In this document: positions 12,680 through 23,703 of the stretch, one piece after another | Layout: each line of letters begins with the position of its first letter | How positions within the stretch are numbered: the stretch's first letter is position 1 | Source: Bugula neritina | Lineage: Eukaryota; Bryozoa; Gymnolaemata; Cheilostomatida; Bugulidae | DNA: 64,000 nucleotides | Assembly: GCA_964035545.1 (NCBI GenBank) | Contig: OZ037766.1 | Coordinates: 16,748,222-16,812,221, forward strand | Direction: 5' to 3' | Notes under the pieces: model-generated | The model's database searches: none | Told to the model about the DNA's origin: nothing | What the model saw: the letters and a program-made list of their open reading frames with translations, nothing else | Made by a program: the position numbers and the translations under genes

Positions 12680-14473
12680 AATCCACTTAGAGTTCATTAT
12701 AAAAATGTAATTAAGAATATGGTTATGATGGGCACTTGGTGCAATGCAAGTGAATCAAAAGAAGTTACCTATATTGCGCCATATAATTGCGCTAAAACAT
12801 GTATGTTATAAAGGTATATAATTATGTTTAAATTTGAAATATTTTGCATTTATGCATAAATTGATTAAGTTGTGCAAAATTTTAGTTGAATATTTCATAT
12901 GTAGTATTGATCATTATTTTAATATTGCATAAATTTCAGATTGACAATGTATCTAAAAACAAATGATGTAAGAAATACAAGAATAATAGTATTACCAAAA
13001 AACCTGTCTAGTACTATGGCTTAAAAATCACTTTGGAAATTTTATCAAGCATGATTCAAGATACTTTAATTATATTATTTGGTAATTATAATTTTGATAC
13101 TGTTGCAGCATGCTTACATTATACACCGGTGTCATCATAAAGTAGCTTTACAGTAAATTTTGTAACCAATGAGTTTTAGCCCATTCATAAAGTTTTAATG
13201 AGTTACTATTTCAACAGATAAAGCTAATAATCAACTCATGGTACACAGAGGGCATTAATTACAAAGAGTAAATTAGAATATACAAGTTGATGCAATGCTG
13301 ATAATAGTATGTAAATTGATAACGTCACAGAATTTGTGTTGGTGACATCTAATATATATTAACTGTATGTGAGTAAGTAAACATATAGGATTTAGATGAA
13401 TCACTGCCACTGATTTTAATTTTTATCGGCTTTTAGTTATGTTATGTTGATATACTGTCATTTGATCTAAAAAACAAAGGTCTGCTTTATGCAATTAATA
13501 TCAGCATTCAATGGAATTTAGTATGGTATCCAGCACTTGTGAGTATTGAAATAATTTGCCGAAACAATATATTTTATCAAAAGCTATAACCATTCCTTTT
13601 AGCATTAATAGCGGTGGTATTGATTTTTTTGCTTAAACATTATTTCATTAAAACTTTTAGTAGTTGACAAAATTTGAAAACCAGATGAGGCTAGTGCTGG
13701 TGGTAGAAGTCCTTTCATAACATGCTATAGGTTGTCCACTGATAGAAGCAACCATGCCACACCAATTCAGCAAAAACATAGCAAACATCAAACAAATGTA
13801 GACAATAAAAAATGTTTAGAGGCGGCATTAGCTGTAACCCCCTTCACACCTTTTATTGTAACGTAGGCCGTAGCGTAAAATGTCAGCCATTTGTAATGTG
13901 CCTGGGCTTAAGTTATCAAAGTCCGCTATTGGGTGCAATTTATGACACTTCATTGGACATTTATATCCAATGAGTTGACGCAAACATCTCCCGTCCAATA
14001 GAAGCCTGACGCAACTTTTTAAATCAAGCAGTGCTTGATCCTGACATACAGTAATGTCGTACGGCCAGCTCAGACATTTTTAAAAATGGCTGACAATTGC
14101 TGGTACTGTTGACACTACAACAAAGTGTGCCAAGGGGGAGGGGGGAGGCAAAGTGAAATTAATAAATCATAAGGTTTTATTTTATCAAATAAAAGTATAT
14201 CCAGTATGCTACTTTATGACTATGTTTGATATTATAATCTATGACAACTTTCTAAAAATTAAAAACTAAAACTAAAATGTATTTCTATTACTTTTTATAG
14301 AAAATACTAAAACTTAGAGTATGGCTATATCACTGATTCACGTGTTGACTTCTATCTGTATGGTATTTTTATACTGTGGAATAAATGGAGAAGGAGCAAC
14401 AAATATTTTAGCATGCACAAATAAAATAGAGCTTTATGGATGCATAGGATATTAATTCTGTTTAATACAGATT
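12680..14473. other. Gene-free AT-rich intergenic stretch
   Basis: No coding or RNA gene recognised. Between about 13838 and 14140 there is a weak inverted similarity: a C-rich left end near 13838 against a G-rich right end near 14140, and TGTCAGCCATTT against AAAATGGCTGACA. It also has a small CATTGGA/TCCAATG hairpin at 13951-13972. This may be a degraded inverted-repeat element. Confidence 0.45.
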
Positions 14474-14478
14474 TAAAC

Positions 14479-14635
14479 TGTTGTATTATAATGTACTCGC
14501 TATAATATTATGCTTTTATTAGGTCAAGGTTACTTTCAGTTTTCAATAAAGTTATCACCATCTTAAATACTATACTTGCTCAAATTCAGTGTCTAACAAA
14601 ATATAATCTGCTACATCCACAGTCATAATATTACA
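14479..14635 (+). repeat. 5' LTR of element 1
   Basis: 157 bp, TGTTGTATT...ATTACA, preceded by target duplication TAAAC. It contains TTCAATAAAG, a possible polyadenylation signal in the LTR. Confidence 0.95.
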
Positions 14636-14717
14636 TGGTGGCCAGTGCGTGTTGCTGAAACCAAGTTGAAGTTATTAGCTATTTTATATTTACAAAGTTA
14701 AAGTGTGTTTTATCGTT

Positions 14718-15580
14718 ATGGCTAAGTTTGACCCCCCCTAAAGAGTTTGACTTTGATCTGTCTGGCTGGGCAGAATGGTTTACTCGCTGGCGTCATTATA
14801 GAACACTGTCAAAGCTCAACCAGGAAGAAGAACAGTTACAAGTTGATAGCTTTCTCTATTGTATGGGAAATAAAAGCGAGAGTATTTTCAATGGTTTGGC
14901 TTTGTCAGATGAAGAAAATAAGAACTACCAAAAAGTATCCGAGGCTTTTCAGAAGTATTTTTCTCCACATAAGTACGTGTTTTATGACAAAGCCTGTTTC
15001 TTTAAGCGCTGCCAACAACAAAGAGAAACTGTTGAACAGTATGTTAGGTCTCTAAATGACATAGCAAATAGGTGGGATTTCTCCAATAGATCGGAGCAAA
15101 TGCGAGACAGAATTGTAGTAGGAATCACGGACACTAACTGCAGTCGTGAAATGCAGAAAATTAATGTTGAAAACCTAACGGAAGAAGTTGCCATAAATAT
15201 GGCTAGACAATTTGAGCATGTAGACAAGAACATTAAAGACTTGACAGAAAGTCATACTCAGGGTAGTACTAGTAGTACTTCGGTATATGCCGTCTCCGAA
15301 TTTAGTAGTAGTGGTGGTCACACAAATAACAAGTCTCAGAAGCATAGCTCTAGGAGTAACAGTACTAGGCAAACTAATAACTCTACTCCCTGTGGTCGAT
15401 GTGGTTATGTGAAACACATAAGAGGTACATGCTCCGTTATATTGTAAGTGTAAGCGCTGTGGTAAACTCGGACACTATGCAAAAATGTGTAAATCTAAGC
15501 CTGCCAGTCATGTTCAGCAAGTCAAAAAAGAAGTGGAAAGCTTATTTCTGGGTGAGATAGCGGAGAGTAATGTAGGAGTG
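14718..15580 (+). pseudogene. gag pseudogene of element 1
   Basis: The likely start is ATG 14718. A run of seven C at 14732-14738 puts the first codons out of frame with the long downstream frame (to 15447), so one base has been gained or misread there. The capsid part contains a WxxWFxRWxxY-type region (SGWAEWFTRWRHY), typical of invertebrate Gypsy gag. The nucleocapsid part has two CCHC zinc knuckles: CGRCGYVKHIRGTC in the first frame, and CKRCGKLGHYAKMC in another frame starting near 15443. A second frameshift therefore lies at about 15420-15440. The role is particle assembly and RNA binding, and this copy is broken. Confidence 0.85.
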
Positions 15581-18509
15581 TAGACCAAGACTATTGTTGA
15601 AGACAAGCTTGACTTTCCAGTTCAGTTCAAACTTGATACTGGTGCAGATGTCTCCATACTTCCTCAAAGGCTATGTTCTAATGTGCCATTAATCAAAACT
15701 AAGAAATAGTTGTTAGGCCCAGGTAACACTAAGATACCAGTTGTAGGCTGTTTTAATGCTAAACTTTCTGTAGACAATGTTACTCAAACTGAAACTATCT
15801 ATGTTGTAAATCAAACAAAAGCCTTGCTAAGTCGAAATGCCTGTGTTAAGCTAGGGTTAATTTCATGTAAGTGTGATGTAGACTCTGCTTCTAATGTTAC
15901 TGACAACTCTGTATTTTGTAGAGAATTCCCAAAACTTTTTAGTGGTCTAGGTAAAATGAACCATACTGTACGTATAGAGTTGTGTTCTGAGTGTACACCA
16001 TTTGCTATTAACACCCCTCGTTTGGTCCCCTACCTCTTGTTGTCTAGTGTTAAGCAGGAGTTGAGTGATATGGTCGCAAAAAGAGTAATTTCTCCAGTCA
16101 GTGAGCCCACAGATTGGTGTGCTCCCATGGTTGTAGTCCTGAAGGCTAATCGAAAGGTGAGAATCTGTGTTGATTACACTGAGTTGAACAAAGTTGTTCG
16201 TAGAGAAGTACACCCCATGGGTCATGTTGAGTCAAGTCTCGCCAAGCTTGGTGATGGTAACTTTTTTACAGTACTCGATGCTAACTCAGGTTTCTATCAG
16301 ATTCCTTTCTCCCTTAAAGCTATAATGTTGACTACATTCTTGCCTCCGTTTGGTAGGTTTGCTTTTAATCGTTTACCTTTTGGGTTGTCGTCTAGTCCAG
16401 AATTGTATTGCAAAACTGTTTCACGGGTTCTGGAAGGTCTGGGTGGTGTTGTCTGTTACATGAACGATGTTTGCATTTGGGGTAAATCTCAAAAAGAACA
16501 TGATAGTCGTGTTCGTGTTGTTTTGCGTAGGATGGTTGACGCTAGTATGACTCTGAATGTTGAGAAATGCAAGTTCTCTCGTAGCAGCATCAAGTTTCTT
16601 GGTTATGTCATATCCTCTTCTAGCATTCGTGCTAATCCTGAAGCAATCCAGGGTATAGAAGGTTTTGCCATTCCAACTTGTGTTAAAGATGTTCGTAGTT
16701 TTCTTGGAATGGCTAATCAGCTTAGCAGGTTCTCCATAAGGTTAGGTGAACTCAGTGCTACCTTGCGTGAGCTTCTTCATAAAAACACTCCTTGGATTTG
16801 TGATGTTGCTCAAGAACAAGCCTTCTGTGACATCAAAAAAGAGTTACAACTTTGTGTTGAAATCGCTCCCTATAGTCTGCAGCGTGAAACAGTTATTCAC
16901 ACTGATGCTTCTCATTGTGGTATAGGTGCTGTTTTGTCCCAATTTCAAGACAATGGCGAGTTACACTTAGTCTGTGCTGCTTCTCATGCAGAGAAGAGGT
17001 ATGCTACTATAGACGCGTTAGCAGTTGGTGGGCTTGTAAAAAATTTTAGGGATTATATTGTTGGCTTTGGAGTGGTTATCAAAACTGATTACAAACTTTT
17101 AGTGCCCCTTTTGAATGATATTGAGCTTGACAAGAATCCTGCACGTATTCAGAGATTTAGAATTCGCCTCATGAGGTTCCAATATAAGGTGGAACACATT
17201 TCTGGAAAGAAAAATGTTATTGTGGATGCCTTTTCTTGTTCTGTAGGTCCCATTAGTAAGGCTGATGTTAAGTTCATGGAAGAAGAAGAGCTTTTCGCTG
17301 TGTCAGCATTGCATAATACTGCCGCTTCTCCTGGCTTGAAAGTTCAACAAGAGAATGATGAAATCATATCTCGTGTTTTTCAATATGTGAGGTCTGGTTG
17401 GCCCACATTTGCCTTTTCATAAAATTTTGTTGCGCCCCTATTTTGAATGTAGGCCTAGGCTTTCTACAATTGATGATATCTTGGTTCTTGACAGTCGCAT
17501 TGTTATTCCCCATGCCGAACGCCTAGCTGTGCTTGACAAAATTCATAGTGGTCACCTTGGCATAACCAAATGTAGATCTTGAGCTGCACAGTCAGTCTGG
17601 TGGCCCAATATGTCCCAGCAAATTGCAGAGATGGTTCAGAAATGTGAGTCCTGTAGGAAGGAGTCAAACGTTCAGCAATCCACACTCCTTCGTTTTGAGT
17701 TTCCTAGTCGTCCTTGGAAAAAGCTAGGCAGTGACTTGTTTTATTTTGACAAGAAGTGGTTCTTGCTAGTAGTCGATTACTATTCTCGTTTTATCGAAGT
17801 TGCATTGTTAGAGGATCTCACCAGTTGCAAAGTTATACTCCATTTGAAGAGCTTATTTGCTCGACATGGTGTCCCAGAGGTCCTGATTTCTGATAATGGT
17901 GTGCAATATGCTTCAAGAAATTTAAATCCTTCGCCCGAAAGTTTGGTTTTACCCATGTTACCAGTTCTCCTACACAACCTCAGGGAAATGGTGCAGCCAA
18001 ACGAGCCATTCAGACTATTAAAAACATTTTGAAAAAAGAACAAGATCCCTATTTAGGGTTAATGGCTTATAGGTCTTCACCGTTGGAAAATGGTGTCTCT
18101 CCAGCTGAGTTGTTGATGGGTCAAGAAGTGCGCACTACGGTGCCTTTTTTTTCCATCAGTGTTGGCCCCAAAGCAGCCCGATGCAGAACGAATTAAGCAA
18201 AAAGAAGCTCAAGCTAGAGCTCAGAGCGAAGATACATTTGACTTGAGACATCGAGTTGCGGTCCCTCCATCGTTAAGCCCTGGTGATAGAGTTCATGTGC
18301 GTGATCTGAATCCCGATGCTGAGGTTGTTAGTACTTCCCCTGCAAGGCCCCGATCGGTTGTTGTTAAAAGTACTAATGGTGCTTCACTCAGACGCAATGT
18401 TACCGACTTAGTGCCATTACAAACTACTGAGTTGTCTGATAAAAATAATATTGCTAAAAAATTTAGTTTTGGTAGAACTATTAAACCTAGACAGATTTTG
18501 GATTTGTAA
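15581..18509 (+). pseudogene. pol pseudogene of element 1 (PR-RT-RNase H-IN)
   Basis: Protease motif DTGADVS lies at about 15635. In-frame TAG stops occur at 15581 and 15707. A long frame 15710-17422 carries reverse transcriptase (VRICVDYTELN, FFTVLDANSGFYQI, LPFGLSSSPE) and RNase H (IHTDASHCGIGAVLSQ). The catalytic YxDD box reads YMND, so the first Asp is lost. The frame shifts near 17400. Integrase follows with an HHCC region, an in-frame TGA at 17580, and a core with D (VVDYYSRFIEV) and D (ISDNG). There is another shift near 17915. The third acidic position falls in NGAAKRA, where Lys replaces the usual Glu. The C-terminal integrase tail (RHRVAVPPSLSPGDRVHVRD) is in a further frame from 18159. 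The copy is inactive by several independent lesions. Confidence 0.88.
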
Positions 18510-18659
18510 ATAGACTATGTGCATTACTATTGTGTTTGTTTTCACTAGCGTACTAAAATATTTTTGTGTATTAACAATATGTTGCCAATGTGTGTTTTCT
18601 TCTGTATTATGGTTTTGTGTAGTCTCCCTATTTTTTATTATGGTCTTGAGAAAGGGAGG

Positions 18660-18816
18660 TGTTGTATTATAATGTACTCGCTATAATGTTATGCTTTTAT
18701 TAGGTCAAGGTTACTTTCAGTTTTCAATAAAATTATCGCCATCTTAAATATTATACTTGCTCGTGTTCAGTGTCTAACAAAATATAATCTGCTGCATCCA
18801 CAGTCATAATATTACA
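18660..18816 (+). repeat. 3' LTR of element 1
   Basis: 157 bp, same ends as the 5' LTR, with about 8 substitutions between the two. It is followed by TAAAC, the target duplication. Confidence 0.95.
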
Positions 18817-18821
18817 TAAAC

Positions 18822-19259
18822 CAAATAGAAGAAAAATTAAACCATTTTTATTAAGAAGGGAAATTTATAAAATTAACATTAGGTTAGACAGTGCAATACT
18901 ACATCAAGTGTCAAGGTTCTAATATCTCTGCAATACCATTTCGGCAAATGATCTTACATACTTGATCAAAAAAATTGCTAAATGTACTAAATTTTCTGCA
19001 GCTGACATAAAAATTTAAAGGTAGTATGAAGTGTCACCATAGATTAAATGAAAATCTTTGCAGTCGAATAAAATTTTACACCTAAAAGATATCAATACTA
19101 TAAATTGATTCAAAGTGCTAACTTCTCGAAAAAAAATAACAGAACAAGTAATTATTACACAGCTATAAAATTAACGTTATTTTTTTACAAGATAGCCCCA
19201 CAAAAGTTGATGCCAATATATAAAAAAATCTCTAACTGAAAGCTTTTGAAAAAGGGTTA
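18822..19259. other. Gene-free AT-rich stretch
   Basis: Nothing recognised apart from A/T-rich sequence between the LTR element and the SINE. Confidence 0.5.
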
Positions 19260-19273
19260 TTAGTAGTCTATGT

Positions 19274-19490
19274 AACTCTCACGCAAGCTTATAGTCACTA
19301 TTCGCTTGAGAAACCCTTGATGGAAAAGGTTTTTTGTTAAATCGGTCTAAAGACTTATTCAGATAGGGCACAGGAGCAATTATGACTGGATACTATTCCT
19401 AACATCACCAATGGCCTTTGTCGGGTTTCGAAACCATGACTTTGTCTTTACTAGGCAAATGCTTTAACCCCCTAGACCACGACTGCTCCC
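19274..19490 (-). mobile_element. tRNA-derived SINE on the minus strand
   Basis: Read from 19490 leftward, the element begins GGGAGCAGTCGTGGTCTAGG. It has an A-box-like TGGTCTAGGGG (19479-19469) and a B-box-like GGTTTCGAAACC (19435-19424), the internal RNA polymerase III promoter of a tRNA gene. The non-tRNA body follows to 19274. A perfect 14-bp target duplication TTAGTAGTCTATGT flanks it (19260-19273 and 19491-19504), which is the mark of LINE-mediated retroposition. The B-box has one extra T relative to GGTTCGANNCC and the arms do not form a clean cloverleaf, so this is not a working tRNA gene. Confidence 0.82.
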
Positions 19491-19501
19491 TTAGTAGTCT
19501 A

Positions 19502-19618
19502 TGTTAAGCTTTCGTTTGCTTATGTAACAAAAATTGCTTATTTTGATGTGTAGTAGTCCATGTCATAACACATCAAAATAAGCAATTTTTGTTACATTAA
19601 CAAGTCGAAAGCTTAACA
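19502..19618. repeat. Fold-back hairpin with arms of about 49 bp
   Basis: The left arm (19502-19550, TGTTAAGCTTTCG...TTTTGATGTG) is inverted at 19569-19618 (CACATCAAAATAAGC...CGAAAGCTTAACA) with only a few mismatches. The short loop contains TAGTAGTCCATGT, a near copy of the SINE target duplication. It is a strong potential cruciform or hairpin RNA, and may be a small MITE. Confidence 0.88.
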
Positions 19619-19619
19619 G

Positions 19620-21800
19620 AGCTCAATGAAAAAGTACGCTTCTTTTTGTCCAACCATGACCGGGATAAAGGGTTCTAATTAATGCTTTTAAAATAGACTT
19701 TTACAGATATTTATAGACATTAAGTATGATTAAATAAATAGCTACCAAGCCAGCTATTTGCTTTTTAATCCAATGTTAAAATATTAAATCAAACTATGAC
19801 AATTATCTCCGTATGTACAGGAGAGGATTTTATCGGTAATTAATTGTTTCACAATGAACCAGACAGCAGTCATCAAGAAGGGCCAAGGGCATAATATTTT
19901 ATACATGAGCTACAGACACCAAAAAGATCGAACCCATGGATTAAAACAGTATTGGAGATGTGTGGGTTTCAGTCCAATAGACGACCCCTAGATAGACGGC
20001 CATCAATATAATCTACTTAGGTGACCCCTAACTGGACAACTTCTATTTAGAAATTAAAAAAATGATATTTGATACTGAGTTGCATTTATTTATGTTATTT
20101 ATAATGATAATATTTACTTTTATATTGATATTAATTCATAATGATATTTATCACCATGATGACAATCTTAATTATATAATGATGTGACTTTTATTCACAT
20201 TGACTATTGTGATAGAATTCGTCTTGATATTCATAATGCTCAAGTTGATACTTCCAATCACCAATGTGAATGTTAGTTTGAGCCAGAAGGTGAAGGGCAG
20301 TGACACTCAGTCTCACATTGACAGTTAAGTGCTAGCGGATCCAGACATTTCAAAAATGACAATTGGAAAACACCTATTTGGAAACTAAACATATCACTAA
20401 TAGACAACTGGAAAATAGACAATTAGAAAATGGGTAATTGGAAAATAGACGTTTGGAAAATGAAGAATATTCAATATTGCCTGGTCCGGAGGGTGTCCAG
20501 TAAAAGTAGCACAGGTAATAATGGCACAAATGGCAAAGTAGCTAAAAATGTTGTATAGTAAATCTTTATATCATATATGTGGTTTCTAATATCTCCATTA
20601 CTGCACCTACCTCATTTTCTAAAAGTCTTTATTTCAATTGTCGCATCACCAGTGCTGGCCTAGGGCATAAATTAAGGTAAAGTATTTAATTGAATTTTAA
20701 ACAAAAATAAATCAAAATAAAATTGAAATATGATTCCAATACCTGCTACTTTCAAATTATGATGATTATCATAATTATAATAAATGATTAGGTATCATTA
20801 TGACTATGAGTATCAGTATGACTATGATAATTATTATTATGGTTATCAGTATGACTAATATTATGTTTAATAGTATTATAGTTACTAATACCACAAGGCA
20901 TTACTGAGAGTACGCCTAATATTTATATTTAACTTTATATCACAATGATCAAGATGAAGATCATACTCAAATCAACTTGAATAATAATATCAATATGAAT
21001 ATGATCATAAACTTAAAGAATATAATATAAATATTATAATATTTTAATTCATTCTTCATAATTTGAATTAATATTATTAAAATTATTACTATGAGTTATA
21101 CTGTATAAGTATATTAACACATTAATATTATTTGCATCTTAGTTTATTACCCTAGTAGTAGTTGATGTAGAATTTCCGCAGCAACTGAAATGTATAACTT
21201 AACTATAATAATAAACTTAAAGTTAAAGGAAAGCTTACTGTTGCGTAATTATTTATTATATTCATATTCATATTGATATTCACTTATAGTAATAAATTTG
21301 ATTTTGATTGAAATTATGAGAATTGTTAGCTTTTTATCATATTGATACTTGTTACCACTACCAGAGTTATAATTTTTGTTATTGCAGTCATAAATGAGAC
21401 TAATGAAAAGCATGCCGCGAATACTTAAAACCCGGAAATTCTAATAACCGCATGTTCACGACTTCCTATGGCTATTAATTTTACTATAATTATTATTACT
21501 ATAACAATCAGTATCAGCATTAGTAGCTTACCTTAACACTATTGCTCTGTATTCCATTCAAAAATTTTAAAGTGAAGTATAAAATTTAAGGGTTGTCATT
21601 ATTATCATTACTGTTATGCCTAAATATATTATAATTTAAAAGTTAAACTGTTACTATAGGCAATGACATAGTATTAGTATCAGTATGAGTATGACTATGA
21701 GTATGACTATGACTATCATCAGTGCTAGACTCAGACTGCTAATATAAATATATAAATTTCCTAGTAATCAATACTAATGAGTAGTTATTTGACATGTTCA
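19620..21800. other. Gene-free region rich in simple repeats
   Basis: AT-rich, with no supportable gene. From about 20750 to 21080 and 21600 to 21720 it is built of short motifs such as ATTATCAT, TATGAGTATGAC and ATAATTATTATT (cryptic simplicity). A short tandem array at 20358-20465 is listed separately. Confidence 0.5.
20358..20465. repeat. Short tandem array, about 15-bp units (GACAATTGGAAAATA type)
   Basis: Variants of GACAATTGGAAAATA recur around 20358, 20403, 20418, 20433 and 20448 (AGACAACTGGAAAATA, GACAATTAGAAAATG, GGTAATTGGAAAATA, GACGTTTGGAAAATG). The first copy is separated from the rest by diverged sequence. Confidence 0.7.
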
Positions 21801-21805
21801 TGTTA

Positions 21806-21905
21806 GCACTACTACTTCTGCTGCTGCTGCTGCTACTACTTGTACTGCTAGTGCTACTGTTGCTACCAGTACCACTGGTAGTACTACGTCTACTGGTAGT
21901 AGTGC
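21806..21905. repeat. Imperfect trinucleotide tract (ACT/CTG type)
   Basis: A run of CTGCTGCTGCTGCTACTACT-like triplets continues into ACTGGTAGTACTACGTCTAC. It is a compound microsatellite just upstream of LTR element 2. Confidence 0.85.
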
Positions 21906-22001
21906 AAGAAGGCCAAACAACCTAAGTCATTTGGTAAAACAGCTGAAAAGATTGTTTATAAACAACAAAGAACATATAACAAGTGTAAGCAATAAGAATA
22001 T

Positions 22002-22410
22002 TGTGATAGATTTTAGTGGTGCAATCGTTATTGTTATTAATCGAATAGGTTCACTCTATATTGTTTATTATATTGTAAGTTCGACCACATCGGCATGTAG
22101 CTATGGACAGCAGTGGCACCACTAGTAACCACCAATCAGGACAGGCACACTAATTGAAGGCAGGTGGAGCTAGCTACTCGTAGTTGCAGTGTGCTGAGTA
22201 GCTAGCCAGCAGAGCAGCTTGGGACTTCATTTAGAGTAGTTGTGTATTAAAGCTCACTAATTATGTAATCGTTTCTATTCATGTTAGCAGTAAATAACCT
22301 TCTTGTATTCGTGTAAATAATAAAGTTATCTTAGCGTAAACAACCTGGTGTAGTGGCTTTGTTTAAGTTGACCCACACATAATAATAGTGAACTGGCAAA
22401 ATTCGCTACA
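22002..22410 (+). repeat. 5' LTR of element 2
   Basis: 409 bp, TGTGATAG...GCTACA. It contains AATAATAAAG near the 3' part (about 22316), a likely polyadenylation signal. Confidence 0.95.
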
Positions 22411-22465
22411 GTGGTGGCAGCGGTGGGATTCCACTTAATACAAATGCTCCTAGCCAGGGAGTAAG

Positions 22466-22680
22466 ATGGCCGACAAAGTCGACGTGCCCAGACAGGAGCC
22501 AGCAGCAGTAGAGGAGGATCACATTGACAGCAGTCGACAGCCGAGAGACCCAGGAGGTCGTCGGTAGCTGTCGACGACAGGCGCAGCCCCGTATGCTGGG
22601 GCTGTGGTAGTGGTGGGCACTTCATACGAAGTTGCCCCCGCGGCAGTGGGAGGCGGTTAAACAGAGACGGCCCACGGTAA
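22466..22680 (+). pseudogene. gag remnant of element 2
   Basis: ATG 22466 opens a frame of only 33 codons, ending at TAG 22565. In another frame a CCHC zinc knuckle (CWGCGSGGHFIRSC, from 22594) is followed by TAA 22678. The capsid-coding region expected between the two is missing, so this is an internally deleted gag with the nucleocapsid knuckle left. Confidence 0.8.
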
Positions 22681-22744
22681 CTTCCGCCGACCGTGGGCCC
22701 CAGTTTAACCCCCAAGGCAGAGGCCAAGGCCCAAACCCCACCGG

Positions 22745-23662
22745 GTGAGGAGGCCGCCTTCGCCAGAGTGGCAAGCCCCAAGGAGAGTGAGTAGGCCGCA
22801 AGGCCCACCAAAACCTCCGGCTTGGGCACTCAAAAACCGCTTTGAAGGTTTGCTTGATGAGGGAGTGAACGACGAGTGGGAGCAAAACAGGGATTTTCCT
22901 CGGTTGCCCACACGAGCATCAGTCCGAGAATTCACTCGGCCGCCCGTGTGTGAGCGAGACCGAGACGTACCCTGCCCGCCCATGCAACGTCGACGACCCC
23001 CTCGCAACCGAAAAGCACAGGTGCATCCCCAACTCCATGCACATGAGGTGTCGCCTCAAGAGACGAACCGCTCAGTGAGCGCTCAGCCATATGGAAGCAG
23101 CTATTTCCTCCCCGGCAAACTTGCTGGCAAAGCTGTCACATTCCTGTTGGATACTGGGTGCACCACAAATCTACTGAGTCGGCGTCTATTGGACACTCTC
23201 AGTGCCAGGGACAGGGCTAGCCTAGAACCATATGAAGGGGAACACGGCACGTTGGCGGACGGGTCGTGTATTCCTTTCTATGGGGTAATCCAGTTGACTG
23301 GTAGAGTCCGTGATCAGACGACCAGTGAGACCTTCATCGTCAGTCAACTCAAGGAGGATGCCATCTTGGGCATGCCATTTCTGAAACGACACAGGTGCTA
23401 CATAGACTTTAGCAAGTCGGCAGTAGTGATGGCCGGGCGTGAGCTGGCCTGTGTCGACCGATTTGGCCGACCCTTGGTGGGGGGAGTGCAGGTGGTACAG
23501 CGCTGTACTGTACCTGGGCGCTCCCGGGCTACAGTTCGCTGCAGAGTGAACTGTAGGGAAATCTCCGAGCTCGGAGTGGTGGAAGGTGCACTGGGGGGTG
23601 TCCAGCTCGCTAACAGTCTGAATAGGCTGGATGAGCGGGGGAGTTCCTGGTCCAGTGCGTAA
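22745..23662 (+). pseudogene. Protease region of element 2 pol
   Basis: An open frame of about 305 residues contains the retropepsin motif FLLDTGCTTNLLS near residue 135, and ILGMPFL downstream, as in Gypsy proteases (the second conserved hydrophobic-Gly segment). The N-terminal 120 residues are Arg/Pro-rich linker. The frame ends at 23662, and the reverse transcriptase continues in a different frame from about 23700, so one frameshift separates them. No stop interrupts the protease itself. Confidence 0.82.
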
Positions 23663-23703
23663 ATCCTTTTACGGAGCCGGTAGAATTACCGGCTGGGTCT
23701 CTA

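Larger units (their letters stand above)
14479..18816 (+). mobile_element. Ty3/Gypsy LTR retrotransposon, full length but decayed (element 1)
   Basis: Two 157-bp LTRs (14479-14635 and 18660-18816) begin TGTTGTATT and end ATTACA. They are flanked by a 5-bp target duplication TAAAC (14474-14478 and 18817-18821). The primer-binding site starts TGGTGGCCAG right after the 5' LTR, and a purine tract (GAGAAAGGGAGG) precedes the 3' LTR. Internal order is gag (two CCHC knuckles), protease, reverse transcriptase, RNase H, integrase, which is the Ty3/Gypsy order. The short LTRs and the integrase tail resemble the mag/K02A2.6-like group. The LTRs differ at about 8 positions (roughly 5%), consistent with age. 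The coding region has several frameshifts and at least three in-frame stops, so this copy cannot make its own proteins. Confidence 0.95.

Noticed and set aside
19422-19490. A functional tRNA gene on the minus strand
   Set aside because: The B-box has an extra base, a clean cloverleaf cannot be drawn, and 14-bp target duplications flank a longer element, so a SINE explains it better.
19920-19960. Second tRNA-like B-box (GATCGAACCC on the plus strand)
   Set aside because: No matching A-box or target duplication found; too weak to call.
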